A DNA stretch of 64,000 nt from Pseudomonas sp. TCU-HL1 (GTDB lineage Bacteria; Pseudomonadota; Gammaproteobacteria; Pseudomonadales; Pseudomonadaceae): positions 4,898,001-4,962,000 of the forward strand of contig NZ_CP015992.1 of the NCBI RefSeq assembly GCF_001708505.1. The letters run 5' to 3'. The stretch's first letter is position 1; each line of letters starts with the position of its first letter. Shown one piece after another: positions 28,420-37,999 of this stretch. The translations under genes were made by a program, and so were the position numbers. Under the pieces are notes generated by a model. That model was not told the DNA's origin. It saw only the letters and a program-made list of their open reading frames with translations, and did not search any database.

Positions 28420-29196
28420 TCAGCGGGTAATGCCGCGGGTCGAGGACTGGATGGAGTCGCGGAACACCGCCACTTCAGGGAACTGGGCAGACGTCTCGGC
28501 GAGTTCGGCCAGGGCCTGATCCACGGTCAACCCCTGGCGGTAAACCACCTTGTAGGCGCGACGCAGGGCGGCGATGGCCTCGGCACTGAAGCCACGGCGA
28601 CGCATACCCTCGAAGTTCATGCTGCGGGCCTCGGCCGGATTACCGAAGACGGTGACGTAGGCCGGCACATCCTTGCCAATGGCAGTCCCCATGCCGGAGA
28701 AGCTGTGCGCCCCGATGCGGCAGAACTGATGCACGAGGGTGTAGCCGGACAGGATGGCCCAGTCATCGACATGCACGTGGCCGGCCAGCGCGGTGTTGTT
28801 CACCAGGATGCAATGATTGGCAATCACACTGTCATGACCGATATGCACATAGGCCATCAGCAGGTTGTGGTCGCCAATAGTGGTCTCAGAGCGGTCCTGC
28901 ACCGTACCACGGTGAATGGTCACGCCTTCGCGGATCACATTGTGGTCGCCGATCACCAGGCGCGTGGGCTCGCCCTTGTACTTCAGGTCGGGCGTGTCCT
29001 CACCTACCGAAGAGAATTGGTAGATGTGGTTGTGCTTGCCGATACGGGTCGGGCCCTTGATGACCACATGGGGTCCGACGACTGTCCCCTCGCCGACTTC
29101 CACATCGGGCCCAATGATCGACCAGGGGCCGACCTGGACACCATCCGCCAGCTTTGCCGACGGATCGATAATGGCGCGAGGGTCAATCAAACTCAT
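28420..29196 (-). CDS. lpxA: UDP-N-acetylglucosamine O-acyltransferase LpxA
   Basis: 258 residues. It adds the first acyl chain of lipid A to UDP-GlcNAc from acyl-ACP. Left-handed beta-helix hexapeptide repeats span about 1-190, the catalytic His121 is in AYVHIGHDS, and a helical C terminus follows. The start ATG 29196 overlaps the fabZ stop as ATGA; a start six codons earlier is possible but unneeded. Confidence 0.97.
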   Translation of the reverse strand: MSLIDPRAIIDPSAKLADGVQVGPWSIIGPDVEVGEGTVVGPHVVIKGPTRIGKHNHIYQFSSVGEDTPDLKYKGEPTRLVIGDHNVIREGVTIHRGTVQDRSETTIGDHNLLMAYVHIGHDSVIANHCILVNNTALAGHVHVDDWAILSGYTLVHQFCRIGAHSFSGMGTAIGKDVPAYVTVFGNPAEARSMNFEGMRRRGFSAEAIAALRRAYKVVYRQGLTVDQALAELAETSAQFPEVAVFRDSIQSSTRGITR

Positions 29197-29633
29197 AGTT
29201 TGCGTTCCGCACAAATGATCTCGGCCGAGCAGACTTCCTTGCCATCGACGCTGGCACGGCAGTCGAACTTCCAGATACCACGTTTCACGCTGAGGAACTG
29301 CGCTTCGAGGATCAGTTGATCGCCCGGCAGAATCGGCTGGCGGAATCGCAGCTTATCGGAACCCACGAAATAGTAGAGGGTACCGTCAGCGGGTTTGACA
29401 TCGAGCATCTTGAAACCGAGGATGCCAGCCGCCTGCGCCATGGCCTCGATGATCAGCACACCCGGCATGATCGGGTGCTGCGGGAAGTGGCCGTTGAAGA
29501 AAGGCTCGTTGATGCTGACATTCTTGTAGGCGCGAATGCGCTTGCCTTCAACATCCAGTTCCACCACTCGATCCACCAGGAGGAAAGGGTAGCGGTGCGG
29601 CAGATATTCGCGAATCTCGTTGATGTCCATCAT
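29193..29633 (-). CDS. fabZ: 3-hydroxyacyl-[acyl-carrier-protein] dehydratase FabZ
   Basis: 146 residues, hot-dog fold. It dehydrates 3-hydroxyacyl-ACP during fatty acid elongation and so competes with LpxA/LpxD for the same hydroxyacyl-ACP. The catalytic His49 (NGHFPQHPIMPG) and Glu63 (IIEAMAQ) are present. It sits between lpxD and lpxA, the standard lipid A cluster, and is coupled to lpxA by ATGA. Confidence 0.97.
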   Translation of the reverse strand: MMDINEIREYLPHRYPFLLVDRVVELDVEGKRIRAYKNVSINEPFFNGHFPQHPIMPGVLIIEAMAQAAGILGFKMLDVKPADGTLYYFVGSDKLRFRQPILPGDQLILEAQFLSVKRGIWKFDCRASVDGKEVCSAEIICAERKL

Positions 29634-29681
29634 GTTCCTGGAGCCTTTTGAGAGGATTGGGGATGCACGGCGCTGCGTGAA

Positions 29682-30743
29682 TCACGCTTCTGATGAAGCA
29701 TCCCCGCCCGGGGTCACTGCCGCCAGGCGTTTTTCCAGTTGCTGCAGACGACGCGCCATGTCATCCAACTGGCGAATCCGGGCAGCGCTCTTCTTCCAGT
29801 CCGCGGCAGTCTGCATCGCGGTGCCGGAGGAATAAGCGCCCGGCTCGGTAATATTGCGGGTCACCATGGTCATGCCGGTGACGAACACGTTGTCGCACAC
29901 TTCAATGTGGCCAACCATGCCCACACCGCCGGCAATCATGCAATTGCGACCAATCCTGGTGCTACCGGAAATGCCGACACAGCCGGCCATGGCGGTGTTG
30001 TCACCGACCTGTACGTTGTGCGCGATCATGATCTGGTTATCCAGCTTCACGCCATTGCCGATCAGGGTATCGGACAGGGCGCCGCGGTCGATGGTGGTAT
30101 TGGCCCCCACTTCCACGTCATCGCCCAGGGTAACGCCGCCGATCTGTGCGATCTTCTGCCAGACGCCCTTCTCGTTGGCGAAGCCGAAGCCTTCACCACC
30201 GATTACGGCACCCGACTGGATCACCACGCGCTTGCCGATCTTCACATCGTGATAGAGGGTGACACGCGGGGCCAGCCAGCCACCGTCACCGATGACGGTG
30301 CGTGCGCCGACCACGCAGTGAGCGCCCAGGGTCACCCCGGCACCAATCTGCGCGCCGGATTCAATCACCACATAAGCGCCGATGCTGGCGCTCGGATCGA
30401 CCTTGGCATCAGCCGCAACCACGGCAGTCGGGTGAATACCCGGCTGCGCCTTGGGCTTGAGATCGAACAGGTGGGAAAGCTCGGCGTACGCGAGGTAAGG
30501 GTTCGGCACCAGCAACGCATTACCGGCGTAGCCTTCTGCGTCGGCAGGGGTCAGCAGGACAGCTGCGGCCTGCGTGCTCGCCAGGAACTTGCGGTACTGC
30601 GGGTTGGCCAGGAAAGTGAGCTGGCCGGGACCCGCCTCCTGCAAGGTGGCCAAACCGCTGATCGGCTGGTCAGCGGAGCCACGCAAGGTGGCTCCGAGAC
30701 GCTCGGCCAACTGGCCGAGGGTAAAGACCGGGGCTGCCATCAT
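29682..30743 (-). CDS. lpxD: UDP-3-O-(3-hydroxyacyl)glucosamine N-acyltransferase
   Basis: 353 residues. It adds the N-linked acyl chain in lipid A synthesis. An N-terminal uridine-binding domain (about 1-100) is followed by a left-handed beta-helix with hexapeptide repeats (VIGDGGWLAPRVTLYHDVKIG and others) and a C-terminal helix (RRLQQLEKRLAAV). Its start overlaps the skp stop by one base (TAATG), so it is coupled to skp. Confidence 0.97.
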   Translation of the reverse strand: MMAAPVFTLGQLAERLGATLRGSADQPISGLATLQEAGPGQLTFLANPQYRKFLASTQAAAVLLTPADAEGYAGNALLVPNPYLAYAELSHLFDLKPKAQPGIHPTAVVAADAKVDPSASIGAYVVIESGAQIGAGVTLGAHCVVGARTVIGDGGWLAPRVTLYHDVKIGKRVVIQSGAVIGGEGFGFANEKGVWQKIAQIGGVTLGDDVEVGANTTIDRGALSDTLIGNGVKLDNQIMIAHNVQVGDNTAMAGCVGISGSTRIGRNCMIAGGVGMVGHIEVCDNVFVTGMTMVTRNITEPGAYSSGTAMQTAADWKKSAARIRQLDDMARRLQQLEKRLAAVTPGGDASSEA

Positions 30744-31246
30744 TAACGCTGCTGGTTCATGCGCTCGATGACCTGGCGGGTGATGTCGTACTGCGGTTTG
30801 ACGTCAACCACTGCACCACGCTCCAGCACCAGGTCAAAGCTGCCCTTCTTCAGAACTTCCTCGACGGCCTTGTCCAGCTTCGGCTTGAGCTGCTTGAGCA
30901 TGTCACGGTCAGCGACGGCCTTGGCTTCGTTCAGTTCCTTGGACTGGAACTGGAAGTCGCGGGCTTTCTGCTTGAACTCGAGCTCCAGACGCTCACGCTC
31001 GGCCTGTTGCATCTTTTCGCCGTCTTTCACCAGACGGTCCTGAATACGCTTGGCGTCGCTTTCCAGGGTTTTCAGCTTGTTCAGCTGCGGGCCGAACTTC
31101 TTCTCGGCATCGACGGCGTACTTCTTGGCGGCGTCAGATTCCAGCAGGGCCATTTGGTAGTTCAGTACGGCGATTTTCATTTCCGCGAAAGCCGGAGTCG
31201 CCATCATGGCAGCGGCAACCAGAACGAATTGAGTCAACTTACGCAC
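30743..31246 (-). CDS. skp: Periplasmic chaperone Skp/OmpH
   Basis: 167 residues. A cleavable signal peptide ends at AFA (residue 21), then about 110 residues of charged coiled-coil form the tentacles of the trimeric chaperone that carries unfolded outer-membrane proteins to the BAM complex. It sits 42 bp downstream of bamA, its functional partner, and directly before lpxD. Confidence 0.95.
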   Translation of the reverse strand: MRKLTQFVLVAAAMMATPAFAEMKIAVLNYQMALLESDAAKKYAVDAEKKFGPQLNKLKTLESDAKRIQDRLVKDGEKMQQAERERLELEFKQKARDFQFQSKELNEAKAVADRDMLKQLKPKLDKAVEEVLKKGSFDLVLERGAVVDVKPQYDITRQVIERMNQQR

Positions 31247-31288
31247 GATGCAACTCCTGCAACACTAACTGTTGTCTTGATGAAACGC

Positions 31289-33652
31289 TTAGAAAGTCTG
31301 CCCCAGGGAGAACTGGAATACCTGGGTGTCAGCATTGTCCGGCTTCTTGACTGGCATGCCCAGACTGAAGCTCAGCGGGCCCAGAGCGGTAATCCAGGTC
31401 AGCCCCACACCCACGGAGCTGGCCAGGTCGCCGGCGTTGATACTGCTGCAGTTGGACGCGGTGGACGAGCAACTGGTGTCGAACACGTTACCCACGTCCC
31501 AGAACAGCACGGTGCGCAGCTGACGCTGGTCCTTGACGAACGGCAGCGGGAACAGCAGCTCGACGCCGCCCTGCACCAGCACGTTGCCGCCGAAGGGCAG
31601 CGGATCCTGGTCCGGGTCGGCCGCGGTTCCTACGTTGCCGGTAACCGCCTGGCCACGGCTCGGAGTGCTGCGCGGGCCCAAGCTGCTGTCTTCGAAGCCG
31701 CGTACGGAGTTGAAACCGCCCGCGAAGTAGTGCTCGTAGAACGGCAACTCGGAGGTGGAGCCGTAGCTGTCGCCGTAGCCCAGCTCGGTGTGCCAGCGCA
31801 GCGCGGTGTTCTGGCTCAGCGGGGTGAACAACTGGCCACGGTAGTCGAGCTTGTAGAACGACAGGTCGCTACCCGGGATGGTGCTTTCCAGCACCAGGCT
31901 CTGGGAATGGCCGCGAGTCGCCAGCACGCCCTTGTTCAAGGTCGATTCGGACCAGCCGATGGAGCCCTTGAAGTTCAGGTAGCTGTCGCCTTCCTGCTGG
32001 ATGAAGTCGAAGATCTCGTCGACGGTGTAGATACCGGTGTTGATCTTGTCCTGCTGCACGGTCAGGCCGTAGGTCAGGCGCCCAGTTTCGCTGATCGGAT
32101 AACCGATGCTGACGCCGGCACCCAGGCTGTCCACCGCATAGCTGGACACGTCCACGTCGAGGTCGTCGTAGTCGGTACTGCGGTAGAAGGCGTTGTAACC
32201 CAGGCTGACGCCGTCGGCGGTCCAGTAGGGGTCTACGAAGCCGAAGTTGTAGCGAGTCTGGTACTCGGAGCGGGTCAGGCCGATGCTGACCTTGTTACCG
32301 GTACCCAGGAAGTTGTTCTGGCTGATGGAACCGCCGAGGATCAGGCCTGCGCTCTGAGCGAAGCCCACGCTGGCGGTAATGGAGCCGGACGGCTGTTCTT
32401 CCACGGTGTAGTTGACGTCCACCTGGTCGTCGGTGCCGGGCACCTGCGGGGTTTCGACGTTCACTTCCTTGAAGAAGCCGAGGCGCTCCAGACGGGTCTT
32501 GGACTGGTCGATCAGGTAGGTCGACGCCCAGCCACCTTCCATCTGGCGCATCTCACGGCGCAGCACTTCGTCTTCGGTCTTGGTGTTGCCGCGGAAGTTG
32601 ATACGGTTGACGTAGGCGCGCTTGCCCGGATCGACCACGAAGGTGATGGAAACGGTGTTGTCCTCGTCGTGAGCTTCCGGCACGCCGTTGACGTTGGCGA
32701 AGGTATAACCCTCGTTACCCAGGCGGCGGGTGATCAGCTCGGAGGTGGTGGTCATCACCTTGCGCGAGAAGACCTGACCTTCCTGCACCAGCAGCAGGGA
32801 CTTCACGTCGTCCTCGGGCACCTTGAGGTCACCGGAGAGTTTCACTTCACGGACGGTGTACTTCTCACCCTCGTCAACGTTGACGGTGATGTAGACGTGC
32901 TTCTTGTCCGGGGTGATGGATACCTGGGTAGAGGAGATATCCATGTTGATGTAGCCGCGATCCAGGTAGTAGGAGCGCAGGCGTTCCAGGTCACCGGACA
33001 GCTTCTCGCGGGCGTACTTGTCGTCGTTCTTGAAGAAAGACAGCCAGTTGGTGGTCTTCAGTTCGAACAGTTCGGCCAGGTCTTCATCGGGGAAGACGGT
33101 GTTGCCGACGATGTTGATGTGCTGAATGGCTGCAACCGAGCCCTCGTTGATCTTGATCTTCAGCGCCACGCGGTTGCGCGGCTGCGGAATCACTTCGGCT
33201 TCGATCTCAGCGGAGTAGCGGCCCTGGGCTACGTACTGGCGCTGCAGTTCGTTACGTACACCTTCGAGGGTCGCACGCTGGAAGATTTCGCCCTCGGACA
33301 GGCCGGATTGTTTCAGGCCTTTGAGCAAGTCTTCGGTACTGATGGCCTTGTTGCCTTCGATCTCGATACTGGAGATCGACGGACGCTCGACGACCGAGAT
33401 GACCAGTACGTCGCCGTCGCGACCCAGTTGGATATCCTGGAAGAAACCGGTCTTGAAGAGTGCGCGGGTGGCCTCGACCAGACGGCGGTCATCCGCCGCT
33501 TCGCCGACGTTGAGCGGCAGGGCGCCAAATACGCTGCCGGCGGAAACCCGCTGCAGGCCGTTGACGCGGATGTCGGAGATGGTGAAGGACTCGGCGTGAA
33601 CCTCGGCGATCATGAGTGCGGCAAGCACCGCAGGTATCAGCAGGCGTTTCAT
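31289..33652 (-). CDS. bamA: Outer-membrane protein assembly factor BamA
   Basis: 787 residues. The core Omp85 protein that inserts beta-barrels into the outer membrane. It has a signal peptide 1-20 (EVHA/ES), five POTRA domains over about 22-425, then a 16-strand barrel ending in Phe (FSLGQTF). The conserved loop-6 VRGF motif is near residue 648 (NSVRGFEDSS). The order rseP-bamA-skp-lpxD-fabZ-lpxA-lpxB is the classic envelope operon. Confidence 0.98.
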   Translation of the reverse strand: MKRLLIPAVLAALMIAEVHAESFTISDIRVNGLQRVSAGSVFGALPLNVGEAADDRRLVEATRALFKTGFFQDIQLGRDGDVLVISVVERPSISSIEIEGNKAISTEDLLKGLKQSGLSEGEIFQRATLEGVRNELQRQYVAQGRYSAEIEAEVIPQPRNRVALKIKINEGSVAAIQHINIVGNTVFPDEDLAELFELKTTNWLSFFKNDDKYAREKLSGDLERLRSYYLDRGYINMDISSTQVSITPDKKHVYITVNVDEGEKYTVREVKLSGDLKVPEDDVKSLLLVQEGQVFSRKVMTTTSELITRRLGNEGYTFANVNGVPEAHDEDNTVSITFVVDPGKRAYVNRINFRGNTKTEDEVLRREMRQMEGGWASTYLIDQSKTRLERLGFFKEVNVETPQVPGTDDQVDVNYTVEEQPSGSITASVGFAQSAGLILGGSISQNNFLGTGNKVSIGLTRSEYQTRYNFGFVDPYWTADGVSLGYNAFYRSTDYDDLDVDVSSYAVDSLGAGVSIGYPISETGRLTYGLTVQQDKINTGIYTVDEIFDFIQQEGDSYLNFKGSIGWSESTLNKGVLATRGHSQSLVLESTIPGSDLSFYKLDYRGQLFTPLSQNTALRWHTELGYGDSYGSTSELPFYEHYFAGGFNSVRGFEDSSLGPRSTPSRGQAVTGNVGTAADPDQDPLPFGGNVLVQGGVELLFPLPFVKDQRQLRTVLFWDVGNVFDTSCSSTASNCSSINAGDLASSVGVGLTWITALGPLSFSLGMPVKKPDNADTQVFQFSLGQTF

Positions 33653-33680
33653 GAAGTCCTTTTTTTATTCCAACCGGTAA

Positions 33681-33708
33681 TAAAGAATCTGCCGCACAAG
33701 GCGGCAGA
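33681..33708 (-). terminator. Terminator-like hairpin between rseP and bamA
   Basis: Stem TCTGCCGC / GCGGCAGA (33688-33695 with 33701-33708), loop 5 nt, then TTCTTTATT on the minus strand. It could attenuate read-through from rseP into bamA. Confidence 0.6.
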
Positions 33709-33727
33709 CTCGGCATTCAGTGACTCG

Positions 33728-35080
33728 TTACAGACGGCTCAGATCGTTTACCAGGGCGAGCAACATCACCCCCACGACCAGACTGATGCCGATCTGCACC
33801 CCCCAGGCCTGCACCCGCTCTGACAATGGACGGCCTCGCGCCAATTCGATCAGATAAAACAACAGGTGCCCCCCATCCAGGACAGGGATTGGCAAAAGAT
33901 TGAGAACCCCCAGGCTTATGCTCAGGTAGGCGAGGAAGTTCAGGAAATCCCCCACCCCGGACTGGGCCGAAGCGCCCGCCACTTTAGCAATGGTTATCGG
34001 CCCGCTCAAGTTTTTTACCGAGAGCTCGCCGAGCAACATTTTCTTTAGGGAATCCAGAGTTAGCAGACTCATGGACCAGGTTCTGGCTGCTGCTTCGGTC
34101 ACCGCATCGAGTGGACCGAAACTCACTTCGCGAAGCATTTCCGCCGGCCATTCGACGCCCTGGACCCCGGCACCGAGGTAACCGCTGCGGGCCACACCTT
34201 CGCCGCGAGCAGCGAGGGTCAGCTTGACCTCACGCACCAGGCCTTCGCTTTCCACGCTGAGGGTGATGTTTTCAGCCGGGCGCTTGCGCACCGTTTCCAC
34301 CAACTGCTGCCAGTCGTTCAGGCCCTGGCCATCGAGGCTCAGCAGGCGATCACCAACCTTCAGGCCGGCGGCCTGGGCCGGCCCCTTCGGGTCCAGCTCG
34401 GCGAGAACCGGCGGGATGGACGGGCGCCAGGGCGTGATCCCCAGGGAGCCAATGGGGTCAGGCTCGTCGACACCCTTGAGCCAATTACTCAGTTGAAGCT
34501 GCCGAGTCTGCTCGGTACTGGCCCCCTCTTCTCGCACACCCACCAGCAGCGTGCCGCTCTCGCCGAGACGACGCACCAGCTGCAGGTTGACCTGGGACCA
34601 GCCATTGACGGCTTCGCCGTCGACCGAAACGATCTCCTCACCGGACGCAAGTCCCGCCTGGGCTGCGATGCTGTTCGGCGCGACGTTGCCGATCACCGGG
34701 CGCACCTGCTGGCTGCCAAGCATTGCCAACAGCCAGAAGAACAGCAGAGCAAGGAGGAAGTTGGCGATGGGGCCGGCCGCGACAATGGCGATGCGCTGCC
34801 CCACAGGCTTGCGATTGAAAGACTGGCCGAGCAGCTCGGCAGGCACTTCGGCCTCTCGCTCATCCAGCATCTTCACGTAACCGCCCAGCGGAATGGCGGC
34901 TACAACGAACTCGGTACCATGGCGGTCATGCCAGCGGAACAGCGGCGTGCCGAAGCCCACGGAGAAACGCAACACCTTGACCCCACAGCGCCGCGCCACC
35001 CAGAAGTGACCGAACTCGTGGAACGTCACAAGCACCCCCAAGGCAACCAGGGTGCCGATAATCATGTAAAGCGCGCTCAT
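33728..35080 (-). CDS. rseP: Site-2 intramembrane metalloprotease RseP/MucP
   Basis: 450 residues. It cuts the membrane anti-sigma factor (MucA/RseA) to release the envelope stress sigma factor; in Pseudomonas this step controls alginate. The zinc motif HEFGH is at 21-25 in the first transmembrane helix, two PDZ domains fill the periplasmic middle, and the third zinc ligand is in PIPVLDGGHL near residue 402. The start ATG 35080 has a near-perfect GGAGGA site. Confidence 0.97.
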   Translation of the reverse strand: MSALYMIIGTLVALGVLVTFHEFGHFWVARRCGVKVLRFSVGFGTPLFRWHDRHGTEFVVAAIPLGGYVKMLDEREAEVPAELLGQSFNRKPVGQRIAIVAAGPIANFLLALLFFWLLAMLGSQQVRPVIGNVAPNSIAAQAGLASGEEIVSVDGEAVNGWSQVNLQLVRRLGESGTLLVGVREEGASTEQTRQLQLSNWLKGVDEPDPIGSLGITPWRPSIPPVLAELDPKGPAQAAGLKVGDRLLSLDGQGLNDWQQLVETVRKRPAENITLSVESEGLVREVKLTLAARGEGVARSGYLGAGVQGVEWPAEMLREVSFGPLDAVTEAAARTWSMSLLTLDSLKKMLLGELSVKNLSGPITIAKVAGASAQSGVGDFLNFLAYLSISLGVLNLLPIPVLDGGHLLFYLIELARGRPLSERVQAWGVQIGISLVVGVMLLALVNDLSRL

Positions 35081-35227
35081 CGGTTTCCTCCGGGGCAAGC
35101 CGGTTGCCTAAAAGCTACCTGCGTTGCCGATACAGCATTGGAAACGGCCTCGACCTACTCACTTACGTATGTCATTTCAGCCGCTTCTGCTTTGTCTCAC
35201 CTGCATTGCCGACAGGTTCTGTCGACC

Positions 35228-36418
35228 TCATCGCCCCTGGCGGACCAACCACTGCTGCGCCGCTGCCCGAGCACGGGCATCCGCCAGCAGCACGGAATCC
35301 AACGATTCGACCTTGATGGCCGCTTCGCGGTTCAGCACTTCGTCGATGATACTCGCGATCTCGGTGAAGCGGATGCGTCGCTCCAGGAATGCGGCCACGG
35401 CCACCTCATTGGCGGCATTGAGCATTGCCGGCGAGCTACCGCCCTCCTCCGCCGACTGCCGCGCCAAGCGCAGGCAGGGGAAACGCTCTTCGTCCGGAGC
35501 CTGAAAGTCCAGGCGCGCCACGGAGAACAGATCCAGGGGAGACACGCCGGAATCGATACGCTCAGGCCAGGCCAAGGCGTGGGCAATAGGGGTGCGCATG
35601 TCGGGATTGCCCAACTGCGCCAGAACCGAACCGTCCACATAGTCGACCAGTGAATGGATCACGCTCTGCGGATGAATCACCACCTCGACCTGGGCAGGCC
35701 GCGCATCGAACAGCCAACAGGCCTCTATCAGCTCAAGCCCCTTGTTCATCATGCTGGCCGAGTCGACGGATATCTTGCGCCCCATGGACCAGTTGGGATG
35801 GGCGCACGCCTGTTCAGGCGAAACGTCCGGCAGTCGGTCCAACGACATTTCACGGAACGGCCCGCCGGATGCAGTCAGCAGGATGCGACGCACACCCACA
35901 GGGGCAAGCCCTCGGGCGTAATCCTGGGGCAGGCACTGGAAGATTGCATTGTGCTCGCTGTCGATCGGCAGCAGCACCGCACCGCTCTTGCGCACCGCCT
36001 GCATGAACAGGGCACCGGACATCACCAGCGCTTCCTTGTTGGCCAGCAGCACTCGCTTGCCCGCTTCCACCGCGGCCAGGGTCGGCTTGAGACCGGCGGC
36101 GCCAACAATAGCAGCCATCACCACATCGGCTTGCGGATGAGCGGCAACCTCGCAAAGCCCCTGCTCACCAACCAGCACGCGAGTCTGCAGCCCGGCAGCC
36201 AGCAGTCCGCCCTGCAGATGCCGAGCGGAGTCGGCATCGGGCACCACTGCGAATTCAGGGCGATGGCGCAGGCACAGCGCCTCCAGCTCGCTCAGGCGAC
36301 TGTAGCCACTAAGGGCGAAAGCCTGGTAACGCTCTGGATGGCGACCGATGACATCGAGGGTACTGAGGCCGATGGAACCGGTGGCGCCCAGGACTGTGAT
36401 GCGTTGCGGCTGACTCAC
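35228..36418 (-). CDS. dxr: 1-deoxy-D-xylulose 5-phosphate reductoisomerase
   Basis: 396 residues. It makes MEP from DXP, the committed step of the isoprenoid pathway whose later enzymes IspD and IspF are also in this window. The NADPH motif GATGSIGLSTLDVI is at 11-24, the metal/substrate site in LPIDSEHNAIFQCL, and SVDSASMMNKGLELIEA is conserved. It overlaps cdsA by ATGA. Confidence 0.98.
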   Translation of the reverse strand: MSQPQRITVLGATGSIGLSTLDVIGRHPERYQAFALSGYSRLSELEALCLRHRPEFAVVPDADSARHLQGGLLAAGLQTRVLVGEQGLCEVAAHPQADVVMAAIVGAAGLKPTLAAVEAGKRVLLANKEALVMSGALFMQAVRKSGAVLLPIDSEHNAIFQCLPQDYARGLAPVGVRRILLTASGGPFREMSLDRLPDVSPEQACAHPNWSMGRKISVDSASMMNKGLELIEACWLFDARPAQVEVVIHPQSVIHSLVDYVDGSVLAQLGNPDMRTPIAHALAWPERIDSGVSPLDLFSVARLDFQAPDEERFPCLRLARQSAEEGGSSPAMLNAANEVAVAAFLERRIRFTEIASIIDEVLNREAAIKVESLDSVLLADARARAAAQQWLVRQGR

Positions 36419-37230
36419 AGGGCACCCCAGCCAGCCGCCCAGAGCAGCGCCGCGAAGAGCGGAATTGCAGCCGTCAGGCTGTCGATTCGATCCAGTACAC
36501 CACCGTGCCCCGGCAGCAGGTTGCTGCTGTCCTTGATCCCGGATTGGCGCTTGAACATGCTTTCGGTCAGGTCACCGACGACCGAAATCAGCACCACCAG
36601 GGCCGCACCGACCAGAGCCAGCATCAGCTCGGAACCGACCCAGCCACGGTAGAAACCAACGCAGGCAGTAATCAGCAGACTGGCCAGCAACCCGCCCACC
36701 AGCCCTTCCCAGCTCTTGCCGGGACTGACCTGAGGCGCCAGCTTGCGCTTGCCAAAGGCCTTGCCGGAGAAATAGGCGCCGATATCAGCCGCCCATACAA
36801 GCACCATCACCGACAGGATCAGCCAATTGGCCAGCGGCCATTGCTTGAACAGCACCAGTCCCTGCCAGGCCGGCAGCAGAATCAGCAGACCAATGATCAG
36901 TTTGCCGGGAGTGCCACCCCAATAGCGGCTGGTTTCCGGATAGCCCAGTACGAGGACAGTTGCCGCCCCCCACCAGAGCACGCCAAGCACCAGCACGAGA
37001 GGCGCCAGGGCAGGCATGAGATAAAGCCCGTAAAGCAGCGCTGCCACGATGAGGCCGTAGGCAACACGCCGAGGCTGCGACGAAAAGCCCGCCAGGCGAG
37101 CCCACTCCCAGCCGCCGAGGCTAACCACAGCACCAATGAACAGGGCGAACGCGCCACCGTCCAGCCAGAAGAACCCCGCAAGGGCGATGGGCAGCAGCAC
37201 CAGGGCGGTGATGACGCGTTGTTTCAGCAT
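36415..37230 (-). CDS. cdsA: Phosphatidate cytidylyltransferase
   Basis: 271 residues, about eight transmembrane helices. It makes CDP-diacylglycerol from phosphatidic acid and CTP. The C-terminal signature SVVGDLTESMFKRQ followed by GIKDSSNLLPGHGGVLDRIDS is clear. It overlaps uppS by 7 bp and dxr by ATGA, within uppS-cdsA-dxr-rseP. Confidence 0.97.
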   Translation of the reverse strand: MLKQRVITALVLLPIALAGFFWLDGGAFALFIGAVVSLGGWEWARLAGFSSQPRRVAYGLIVAALLYGLYLMPALAPLVLVLGVLWWGAATVLVLGYPETSRYWGGTPGKLIIGLLILLPAWQGLVLFKQWPLANWLILSVMVLVWAADIGAYFSGKAFGKRKLAPQVSPGKSWEGLVGGLLASLLITACVGFYRGWVGSELMLALVGAALVVLISVVGDLTESMFKRQSGIKDSSNLLPGHGGVLDRIDSLTAAIPLFAALLWAAGWGAL

Positions 37231-37985
37231 TTGGCTCGTGCCTCGGCTTCCATCTGCTCGCTGGTCTTGCCAAAGCGACGCTGGCGCTTTGCGTAGTCGG
37301 TCAGCGCCTTACGCATGGCTTCGTGCTTGAAGTCAGGCCAGAAGAGATCGGAGAAATACAGCTCGGCATAGGCGATCTGCCAAAGCAGGAAGTTGCTGAT
37401 GCGATGCTCGCCACCCGTGCGAATGCACAGGTCAGGCAACGGCAGGTCTCCGGTGACCAGGCAGCTTTGCAGCAACTGCGGAGAAATATCGTCGACTTGC
37501 AGATGACCGGCCTGGACTTCACGCGCCAGCCGCTGCGCAGCCTGGGTGATGTCCCACTGGCCACCGTAGTTGGCGGCGACCTGAAGGACGAATTTGTGAT
37601 GGCTCGAAGTCAGCTGCTCGACCTCGCGCATGGCAGCCTGTAACTCCGGGTGGAACCGGGAACGGTCGCCAATGATGCGCAAGCGGATATCGTTCTGGTC
37701 CAGGCGCCGCGCCTCGCGGCGCAGCGCCCCGAGGAACAGCTCCATCAGGGCGCCGACCTCATCGGCCGGACGCTGCCAGTTCTCACTGGAGAAGGCGAAC
37801 AGGGTGAGCACTTCGACACCCGCCTCGGCGCACACCTCGATCACCGCCCGGACTGCATCCACGCCGGCCTTGTGGCCGGCTACACCCGGCAGCAGGCGTT
37901 TCTTCGCCCAACGGTTGTTACCGTCCATGATGATCGCCACATGCCGTGGCACCGCGAGGTTGACGCCTTGCTGGGATTTGTCCAT
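37224..37985 (-). CDS. uppS: Undecaprenyl diphosphate synthase
   Basis: 253 residues. A cis-prenyltransferase that extends farnesyl diphosphate to the C55 carrier used for peptidoglycan and O-antigen. The catalytic Asp21 is in AIIMDGNNRWAKKR; FAFSSENWQRP and the C-terminal DLCIRTGGEHRISNFLLWQ with ELYFSDLFWPDF are present. It lies 14 bp after frr. Confidence 0.98.
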   Translation of the reverse strand: MDKSQQGVNLAVPRHVAIIMDGNNRWAKKRLLPGVAGHKAGVDAVRAVIEVCAEAGVEVLTLFAFSSENWQRPADEVGALMELFLGALRREARRLDQNDIRLRIIGDRSRFHPELQAAMREVEQLTSSHHKFVLQVAANYGGQWDITQAAQRLAREVQAGHLQVDDISPQLLQSCLVTGDLPLPDLCIRTGGEHRISNFLLWQIAYAELYFSDLFWPDFKHEAMRKALTDYAKRQRRFGKTSEQMEAEARAKC

Positions 37986-37999
37986 GACGATTCCGGGAG

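Noticed and set aside
31007..33823. Long open frame on the plus strand opposite bamA and skp
   Set aside because: It spans two certain minus-strand genes and the gap between them. Its composition (His/Val/Gly/Gln-rich) is typical of antisense translation.
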